Source: Myxococcales bacterium
GTDB taxonomy: Bacteria > Myxococcota_A > Polyangia > Palsa-1104 > SHYY01
Assembly (NCBI GenBank): GCA_009692555.1
Contig: SHYY01000022.1
Span: 1-45,120, forward strand
Reading direction: 5' to 3'
Length of the DNA: 45,120 nt
Under the pieces are notes generated by a model. That model did no database searches. It was not told the DNA's origin and worked only from the letters and a program-made list of their open reading frames with translations. Both the position numbers and the translations under genes were made by a program. Shown here piece after piece: positions 39,954-45,120 of this stretch (position 1 is its first letter; the number at the start of each line of letters is the position of its first letter).

Positions 39954-40019
39954 GCTTCACCCCCTCCGGAAATTCCGCTGTTGTCCGCAACACCCGCAAC
40001 TCCTTCGCCCTCACCCCGA

Positions 40020-40043
40020 CCCTCTCCCGCCAGCGGGAGAGGG
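40020..40043. repeat. REP-like palindrome, single copy
   Basis: CCCTCTCCCGC (40020-40030) pairs perfectly with GCGGGAGAGGG (40033-40043) across a 2-nt loop, and CCCTCACCCCGA precedes it. It is the same family as the pair at 4081-4205. Its place between the cupredoxin and ctaA genes means it may also act as a processing or stabilising hairpin. Confidence 0.85.
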
Positions 40044-40090
40044 AGGCAATCCGCCCTCAAGACATTCACGGGCGCAAGGCGGTGGGCGGC

Positions 40091-41029
40091 GTGAAGCTCC
40101 AGACCGCTCGCCGGCTGGCGATCACCACCGCCTGCGCCACCTTCGGCCTGCTGCTGATCGGCGGCCTGGTGCACAACACCCGCTCGTCGCTGGCGTGCCC
40201 CGACTGGCCGCTCTGCTTCGGCAGCGCCTTCCCGAAGATGGTCGGCGGGGTGTTCTACGAGCACAGCCACCGGCTGGCGGCGACGACGGTGGGGCTGCTG
40301 ACAGTGGCGCTCGCGGTGCTGCTCGGTCTGCGCGGGCGGCGGATGCTGTGGCTGGGGTTGGGCGCGGTGGGGCTGGTGGTCTTCCAGGGTGTGCTGGGAG
40401 GGCTCACGGTGATCTACCGGCTCCCCACGATGGTGTCGACCAGCCACCTCGCCGTGTCGCTGATCTTCTTCTGCCTGCTCCTCTACATCGCCTTCCAGCT
40501 GCGCGAGCCGGATGCCGCTCCGCTCGCCGTTTCACCGTCGCTGCGGCGGCTGATCGCGATCGCCGCCGGGGCGGTCTTCCTGCAGTCCCTGGTGGGCGCG
40601 CTGATGCGCCACCTCGGCGCCGGTCTGGCCTGCATCGACTTCCCGATGTGCCGGGGCGCGCTCTGGCCGACCGGGGTCCACCCGTCGGTGCAGCTGCACG
40701 CGGCGCACCGGCTGTTCGCGGTGGTGGCCGGGGCGCTGGTGTGCGGGGTCGCGGTGAAGGCGTGGCGCGCCGCCGAGGGTCGCAGGGCGCTGCGGGCGCT
40801 GGCCGTGGCGTTGCCGGTGGTGGTGCTGTTCCAGATCGCGCTCGGCGTGGCGAGCATCCTGACCTTCCTCGCGGTGGTGCCGGTGACCGCCCACCTCGGC
40901 GGGGCCGCGCTGTTGCTCGGTGATCTCGTGGTGCTCTTCCTCGCCACGCGCAGCGCAGCGACGGTGACGGTGACGGCGCCCCAGCGCGCTCTGCCAGACT
41001 CGCTTCCTGAGCGGGAGTTTCACGCGTGA
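40091..41029 (+). CDS. ctaA: Heme A synthase
   Basis: A 312-residue, eight-helix COX15/CtaA protein, which oxidises the methyl group of heme O to make heme A in the inner membrane. It has the four heme-ligand histidine sites (YEHSHRL, VSTSHLAV, LHAAHRL, VTAHLGG) in two pseudo-repeated halves and the paired-Cys loops CPDWPLC and CIDFPMC. GTG 40091 starts just before helix 1; there is no strong ribosome-binding site. Its stop overlaps the ctaB start (GTGA). Confidence 0.92.
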   Translation: MKLQTARRLAITTACATFGLLLIGGLVHNTRSSLACPDWPLCFGSAFPKMVGGVFYEHSHRLAATTVGLLTVALAVLLGLRGRRMLWLGLGAVGLVVFQGVLGGLTVIYRLPTMVSTSHLAVSLIFFCLLLYIAFQLREPDAAPLAVSPSLRRLIAIAAGAVFLQSLVGALMRHLGAGLACIDFPMCRGALWPTGVHPSVQLHAAHRLFAVVAGALVCGVAVKAWRAAEGRRALRALAVALPVVVLFQIALGVASILTFLAVVPVTAHLGGAALLLGDLVVLFLATRSAATVTVTAPQRALPDSLPEREFHA

Positions 41030-41907
41030 CCGCCGTCGCTGCCACCGCCACCGCGCCGTCCACGCTGCGCGATCTGATCACGCTCACCAAGCCGCGGATC
41101 ACGCTGCTGGTCCTCATCACCACCGCCGGCGGGATGTGGCTCGCCGGGCGCCCGTCGATGGTGCGCGTGATCCTCACGCTGCTCGGCACGGCGCTGGTGG
41201 TCGCCGGCGCCAACACGCTGAACATGTACCTCGAGCGCGATATCGACGGGCGGATGGCCCGCACCCGCGACCGCCCGCTGCCCACGCGCCGCCTGCGACC
41301 CGAGGTGGCGCTGGCGATGGGGCTCGCCCTCGGCGCGGTGGCGGTGCCGCTGCTCACCCTCGGGGTGAACCGCCTGACCGGCCTGCTGGCGGCGATCTCC
41401 CTGATCCTCTACGTGCTGGTCTACACTCCATTGAAGCAGCGGTCGCCGATCGCGCTGCTCGTCGGTGCGATCCCCGGCGCGATGCCGCCGCTGATGGGCT
41501 GGACCGCCACCACCGGCGCGCTCGAGGCGCCCGGGCTGATCCTGTTCGGGATCCTGTTCTTCTGGCAGCTCCCCCATTTCCTGGCGATCACCCTGTTCCG
41601 CACCGACGATTACGCCCGCGCCGGCTTCAAGATCCTCGCCGCCGAGCGCGGAGCCCGCGTCGCCAAGATCCACGTCGTGATCTACCTCGCGGTGCTGGTC
41701 CCGGTGAGCCTGCTGCTGGTGCCGGTCGGCGTGGCGCGCACACCGTATCTCGTCGCTGCGCCCGTGCTGGGAGCGGCGCTGTTCGCCTGGGGCCTGCTCG
41801 GGCTGCGCAAGAGCGCCGGCGAGCAGTGGGCGCGCCGGATGTTCATCGGATCGCTGATCTACCTGACCCTGCTCTTTGGCGCGCTGGTGGCGGGCGGCGC
41901 CGGATGA
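41026..41907 (+). CDS. ctaB: Protoheme IX farnesyltransferase (heme O synthase)
   Basis: A 293-residue UbiA-superfamily prenyltransferase that adds a farnesyl group to protoheme to form heme O, the substrate of CtaA. LTKPRITLLVLITTAGG opens it; the prenyl-PP/Mg site is NTLNMYLERDIDGRMARTRD (N-x3-D-x3 pattern). YTPLKQRSPIALLVGAIPGA and FFWQLPHFLAI follow, all typical. Nine helices are visible. GTG 41026 overlaps the ctaA stop by 4 bp, giving translational coupling. Confidence 0.95.
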   Translation: MTAVAATATAPSTLRDLITLTKPRITLLVLITTAGGMWLAGRPSMVRVILTLLGTALVVAGANTLNMYLERDIDGRMARTRDRPLPTRRLRPEVALAMGLALGAVAVPLLTLGVNRLTGLLAAISLILYVLVYTPLKQRSPIALLVGAIPGAMPPLMGWTATTGALEAPGLILFGILFFWQLPHFLAITLFRTDDYARAGFKILAAERGARVAKIHVVIYLAVLVPVSLLLVPVGVARTPYLVAAPVLGAALFAWGLLGLRKSAGEQWARRMFIGSLIYLTLLFGALVAGGAG

Positions 41908-41929
41908 TCTGCCGCCCGGTATTCCCGGC

Positions 41930-42358
41930 GTGACGCGCGGCGAGCTGGGCGATCTCCTCGCCGCCGTCAACGCCTGCCTGAACGGCACCGCGGGCGTGCT
42001 GCTGCTCCTCGGGCGCTGCGCGATCAAACGCAAGCTGGTCGCGCTGCACCGCAAGCTGATGGTGTCGGCGTTCGTCGTCTCGTCGGTGTTCCTGGTCTGC
42101 TACCTGACCCGGGTCTACCTGACGGGCACCCACAAGTTCCCCGGCACCGGCTGGTCGAAGACGCTCTACCTCGCCGTGCTGCTCTCGCACATGGCGCTCG
42201 CGTCGGTGACGCCGTTCCTGGCGATCCGCTCTCTCCAGCTCGCGCTCACCCGTCGCATCGAGCAGCACCGCCGCCTGGTCCGCTTCACCTGGCCGATCTG
42301 GATGTACGTCTCGGTGACCGGGGTGATCGTCTACCTGATGCTGTACCGCCCGATCTGA
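41930..42358 (+). CDS. DUF420 membrane protein
   Basis: A 142-residue, four-helix membrane protein of family DUF420, often next to cytochrome oxidase assembly genes (CtaM-like). Seen: LLAAVNACLNGTAGVLLLLG, LHRKLMVSAFVVSSVFLVCY, GTGWSKTLYLAVLLSHM, and HRRLVRFTWPIWMYVSVTG. GTG 41930 begins just before helix 1; the frame is open further upstream but without a fitting start. It is 22 bp after ctaB and completes the heme A/oxidase biogenesis group. No oxidase subunit genes are in the window. Confidence 0.88.
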   Translation: MTRGELGDLLAAVNACLNGTAGVLLLLGRCAIKRKLVALHRKLMVSAFVVSSVFLVCYLTRVYLTGTHKFPGTGWSKTLYLAVLLSHMALASVTPFLAIRSLQLALTRRIEQHRRLVRFTWPIWMYVSVTGVIVYLMLYRPI

Positions 42359-42365
42359 TCAGGGC

Positions 42366-42998
42366 CTATCGGCCGAGCGCGTCGAGGCGGTCGACCAGGG
42401 TCTTGCGCATATCGGTCGAGATCGGCTTCGCGCCCAGCCAGATCCCCCAGATCGCCCGCGCCACTTTCGGGTTCTGCCCGAGCGCGCGCTTCTGCCCGGC
42501 GATCGACGCCTCGATCTTTCCGTCGCCGGTGGTGCGGATGTGGATCTCCTGCCCCTCGGTCATGTCGCGATCGAACGCCGCGATGAACCCCTCGGCCGCC
42601 TGCCGCACGTCGGCCGGCGCCCTGTCCGAGAGCTCGTCCTCCAGCCCCTCGCGGAAGGCGTCCCGGATCTTCGACGAGTCGACCGAGCGGGCAAAGTGCA
42701 GCACGCCGAGCTTGCCGAACTGCCCCGCCATCACGAAGCCCTGGGCGTCCCCCCTTCCCGCCGCGAAACCCTTCCGCGCGCCCGCGTCCTCCACGTAGAT
42801 CGCCATCGCGTAGACCTTGATGATGAACTTCTTCCGCACCCCGGTGCCAACCAGCGTGTAGGGCTTGCCGTCGATGGAGCGGGGGGACTCGAAGCCGTGG
42901 CCGGTGGAGGGCTCGGCGATCGTCTCGGCGCGCACGGTGCCCGCCAGCGGGAGCGCGCACAGCGACGACAGAAGGGCAGTTCGAAGGAGCGTGTTCAT
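42366..42998 (-). CDS. Secreted chalcone-isomerase-like protein
   Basis: A 210-residue exported protein: signal peptide MNTLLRTALLSSLCALPLAG then TVRAE, followed by a chalcone-isomerase-like fold (YTLVGTGVRKKFIIKVYAMAIYVE, DAFREGLEDEL, ISTDMRKTLVDRL). Bacterial members lack flavonoid activity; lipid or fatty-acid binding is more likely. ATG 42998 is chosen for the signal peptide, with GAGG directly before it. It is convergent with DUF420, and the MITE lies just upstream. Confidence 0.8.
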   Translation of the reverse strand: MNTLLRTALLSSLCALPLAGTVRAETIAEPSTGHGFESPRSIDGKPYTLVGTGVRKKFIIKVYAMAIYVEDAGARKGFAAGRGDAQGFVMAGQFGKLGVLHFARSVDSSKIRDAFREGLEDELSDRAPADVRQAAEGFIAAFDRDMTEGQEIHIRTTGDGKIEASIAGQKRALGQNPKVARAIWGIWLGAKPISTDMRKTLVDRLDALGR

Positions 42999-43019
42999 CC
43001 TCGTTGCTTACCACACATA

Positions 43020-43218
43020 GGAGCCTGTTGGGGTGACGCGCCTACTGCGGCAGCCGATCCTTTCGGCCATGCTTCGTCGGCAATCGCCGACGTGCAGCAA
43101 GCTCGGACAGCAACGTCGCTCTTCCTTAAAGTATTGCAGAAAGCAGTCCGGCGTCGTCGCTCCTCGCCTGGCCTCGGTCTCGGCTGCCTCGCTACGGCGC
43201 CTTACCCCAACAGGCTCC
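43020..43218. mobile_element. 199-bp MITE-like element with TA duplication
   Basis: The ends are GGAGCCTGTTGGGGT on the left and its exact complement on the right, with similarity extending to about 23 bp. TA flanks both sides (43018-43019 and 43219-43220), as expected for insertion into a TA target. Internal perfect hairpins such as CGTCGGC-AATC-GCCGACG suggest a structured RNA. No coding frame is inside. It resembles a miniature inverted-repeat element mobilised in trans, perhaps by an IS630-like transposase (inferred from the TA target). Confidence 0.75.
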
Positions 43219-44885
43219 TACAGGCTGAACTTCACCTGGTAGGTGATCGCCTCCTGGGTCTTCAGATCGCACACCTTCTCGATCTTGAAGTAGAGCGTCG
43301 AGTTGTTGCTGTACTGGGTGAAGTTGTTGGTGCTCATCGAGGCGGTGCCGCTGCCGCTGACCGTGACATTGTTCGTCACCTTGTCGGTCTTGAGGGTCAC
43401 CTTGTAGCAGGGGTTCTGGGTGCCGCCGGCGGTGGTGATGGTGACGTTGTAGTTGTTGACGCAGGGGAGCGGGTCGAACTGGGACTTGCCGGTGCCGATG
43501 ATCGACCAGAAGTCGGGCGCCGAGCCGACGGTGTTGTCGAACGCGTCGATCGGCGGGTTTTGGTGCAGCCGCCCGTCGGAGAACAGCTTTCCGTTGAAGG
43601 TGGTGTTGGTGCTGTCGTCGCACCCGACGCTGCCCAGCTTGGGCGCGGTGGCCTCGGTGTGGCCGGGCGAGGCGCCGTGGTTCTGCTCGCAGCCGGTTGC
43701 CTCCTTGCCATCGACGTCGTAGTTCTCGCCCTTGCAGGTGAAGACGCACTTCTCGCTGTTGCACGCCACCTCCGCTCCCGCCGAGCCGATCCCGGGGCAC
43801 TTCATCCCGCAGGCGCCGCAGTTGTTCACGTCGCTGAGCGCCGCGCAGCCGCCGTTGCAGCAGCCGAGGCCCATCCCGCAGGTCTTGCCGCAGGCGCCGC
43901 AGTTGTTGGCGCCGTCGAGCTTGGTGCAGGCCATGTTGCAGCAGTCCTCGCCGTTCGCGCACGCCTTGCCGCACATCCCGCAGTTGAGCTTGTCGCTGGC
44001 GACGTTGGGGGCGAACGCCAGCATGCAGCCGGCGGGATCGAGGTCGAGGCAGCTCTTCTTGAACTGCGGGGCGAGGGCGCCGCACTTGTCGTAGCGACGG
44101 GTGTTCATGATGCAGACGCGCTGGCCGGTGCACGTGCCCGCCGCGTTTGTCCGCGCGCAGGGCTGGGGCGCGGTGACGCGATCGCAGAACCCGCCGAGCG
44201 AGTCGAGGCACACCGCGTTCTTGCCCTGGAACTGCGGGACGCACAGCTTCCGGGCCATGTTCCCGTCGACGACATCCACGCAGGCGTAGTCGGGCGGGCA
44301 GGCCGCGGCGCCGGCGAGGGCGCAGTCGACGTGGCAGGCGGGCGCGATGTCGTCGGGGGCCTGCATGCAACGCTCGGCGAGCGAGCCGCAGTCGATGTCC
44401 TTGCCGCAGGAGGTGCAGTGGGCCGGGCTGCGCGGGATGCAGTAGCCGTCGGGGGAGCCCGGGGTGATCGCCTCGCAGAAGAGGTCCAGCCACTTCACGC
44501 AGTCCGCCTGCGACTTGCACGGCGCGACGCACACCTTCTGGTTCGAGCCGGCGACCACCGCCTTGCACAGCTTGGAGGCGCAGTCCGCGTCGAGCGCGCA
44601 GTTCTCGCCGGGCGTCTTTCCGGGGTCGATGAGATCGGGCGGCGCGACCAGGTCCGCCATCGCGAGGTCGGCGGGAGCGGTCATGTCGACCCCCGCCTTG
44701 GCCTGATCGACCTGGGCCTGTGCGAGGTCCTTGGTGCTGCCCGCCAGGTCCTGCGGGGTGCCCCCACCATCGTCGCTGCCGGCCGCCGCGGAGTCCCGGC
44801 TGCTGCCGTTCCCGGCGCCGGCGCAGCCGAGGGCAAAGAGGGCGGGAAGGAGGGCCGGAAAAAAGAGCGTCTTGCGATAGTCCAT
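43218..44885 (-). CDS. Large Cys-rich lipoprotein
   Basis: A 555-residue predicted surface lipoprotein. ATG 44885 starts a signal peptide with lipobox FALGC (Cys18). A Gly/Asp/Ala-rich linker follows, then a long Cys-rich region (about 95-410) with many CxxC-type pairs and four units like NCGACGKTC / NNCGACGMKC, related to those of the gene at 25259. The last 140 residues are beta-rich with few Cys. Likely a disulfide-rich stalk or adhesin. A TACAAT box ends exactly 6 nt before the ATG (leaderless layout). The TAG stop is completed by the edge of the MITE, so the C-terminus may have been altered by the insertion. Confidence 0.8.
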   Translation of the reverse strand: MDYRKTLFFPALLPALFALGCAGAGNGSSRDSAAAGSDDGGGTPQDLAGSTKDLAQAQVDQAKAGVDMTAPADLAMADLVAPPDLIDPGKTPGENCALDADCASKLCKAVVAGSNQKVCVAPCKSQADCVKWLDLFCEAITPGSPDGYCIPRSPAHCTSCGKDIDCGSLAERCMQAPDDIAPACHVDCALAGAAACPPDYACVDVVDGNMARKLCVPQFQGKNAVCLDSLGGFCDRVTAPQPCARTNAAGTCTGQRVCIMNTRRYDKCGALAPQFKKSCLDLDPAGCMLAFAPNVASDKLNCGMCGKACANGEDCCNMACTKLDGANNCGACGKTCGMGLGCCNGGCAALSDVNNCGACGMKCPGIGSAGAEVACNSEKCVFTCKGENYDVDGKEATGCEQNHGASPGHTEATAPKLGSVGCDDSTNTTFNGKLFSDGRLHQNPPIDAFDNTVGSAPDFWSIIGTGKSQFDPLPCVNNYNVTITTAGGTQNPCYKVTLKTDKVTNNVTVSGSGTASMSTNNFTQYSNNSTLYFKIEKVCDLKTQEAITYQVKFSL

Positions 44886-44891
44886 CGGCCG

Positions 44892-44897
44892 ATTGTA
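44892..44897 (-). promoter_or_regulatory. -10 box, leaderless layout
   Basis: TACAAT on the minus strand ends 6 nt before ATG 44885. No Shine-Dalgarno fits in the space. Confidence 0.5.
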
Positions 44898-44939
44898 GCG
44901 AAGAAGGCGACGGGGGCCGCGGAAATCTCCGCCTGCGGT

Positions 44940-44960
44940 GTACCCCTGCTGGCGGGGTAC
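44940..44960. promoter_or_regulatory. Perfect inverted repeat, operator or hairpin
   Basis: GTACCCC and GGGGTAC flank a 7-nt spacer. It lies in the divergent region upstream of the lipoprotein gene, followed on the plus strand by TTTA. Regulator binding site or RNA hairpin are both possible. Confidence 0.4.
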
Positions 44961-44974
44961 TTTAGGGCCCGCGA

Positions 44975-45120
44975 ATGGACAACTCAGTCGCTCTCGCGGC
45001 CGATCCATTCCGGCAGGCTTCGGGGGGCTTGCCCCCCTTCTGTAGTCTTGGGGGGAAGCTCCTCCGTCAAATACAGAGAGTATTCTCCGTCGTCGCGCCT
45101 CGCCATCCGGGCGCCTCGGC
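44975..45120 (+). CDS. Possible start of a divergent gene, cut by the window
   Basis: ATG 44975 opens a frame (MDNSVALAADPFRQASGG) that stays open to the window end, 48 codons. A GGGGGGC/GCCCCCC hairpin at 45022-45037 inside it, and the lack of a ribosome-binding site, argue against coding. It is listed because the divergent position is plausible. Confidence 0.2.
   Translation, partial: MDNSVALAADPFRQASGGLPPFCSLGGKLLRQIQRVFSVVAPRHPGAS

Noticed and set aside
1-45120. tRNA, rRNA, riboswitch or replication-origin features
   Set aside because: I looked for rRNA stretches, tRNA arms, DnaA-box clusters and known riboswitch cores by eye and found none I could defend.
44975-45120. Confident divergent gene at the right edge
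   Set aside because: There is only 48 open codons, no RBS, and a G/C hairpin inside; kept only as a low-confidence feature.

Overview
The window is high-GC DNA that looks chromosomal. It most resembles a Myxococcota (deltaproteobacterial, Polyangia-like) genome. The pointers are a Hanks-type Ser/Thr kinase, Cys-rich 'NCGACG' repeat lipoproteins with acidic Asp-rich linkers, FG-GAP lipoproteins, a small TIGR04563-like ribbon-helix-helix protein, and G/C-biased third codon positions. I see no rRNA, tRNA or CRISPR array. This assignment comes from protein style alone; no taxonomic marker gene is present.

Layout. 1-405: part of an inverted-repeat element carrying an S23/four-helix-bundle gene. 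492-3920: membrane protein, then decayed or frameshifted FG-GAP material. 3921-4585: non-coding repeats (REP pair, 42-bp minisatellite). 4586-7077: GT39-like membrane glycosyltransferase and a pirin. 7085-10862: mutS2 divergent from a CPA2 antiporter. 10947-11284: remnants, one of them a VapC PIN fragment. 15867-11342 (minus): operon of a Pro-rich protein, an Asp-rich lipoprotein and a pseudokinase-kinase. 18893-15932 (minus): diacylglycerol kinase-like protein and lnt. 18998-20812: RHH protein, alpha/beta hydrolase and a membrane-anchored protein. 21292-22150: nucleotidyltransferase pair. 24395-22167 (minus): asd and a PPi-type phosphofructokinase. 24497-27484: two lipoproteins, one with Cys-rich repeats and a lectin-like end. 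27667-28265: Phd/RelE module flanked by 127-bp direct repeats. 28344-30768: AlkA-like glycosylase, a hexamer VNTR, a geranylgeranyl-reductase-like oxidoreductase and an orphan. 31320-32900: second FG-GAP lipoprotein and a tail remnant. 32998-34770: ROK sugar kinase and a hydrolase. 35590-38350: hypothetical protein, frameshifted aspartyl protease, thioredoxin-fold secreted protein. 38380-38973: second S23 element. 39096-42358: cupredoxin, ctaA, ctaB and DUF420 (heme A and cytochrome oxidase biogenesis). 42366-45120: chalcone-isomerase-like protein, a 199-bp MITE, and a Cys-rich lipoprotein.

The themes that stand out are as follows. (1) A mobile-looking S23 element has ends that could fold into one long hairpin, like the 23S rRNA intervening sequences. 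(2) A leaderless promoter layout recurs, with a -10 box 6-8 nt before the start codon. (3) A toxin-antitoxin cassette sits between duplicated copies of a gene junction. (4) Hexanucleotide VNTRs recur. (5) Several genes carry single-base frameshifts, at least two of them in short homopolymers, which may be sequencing errors or real decay.
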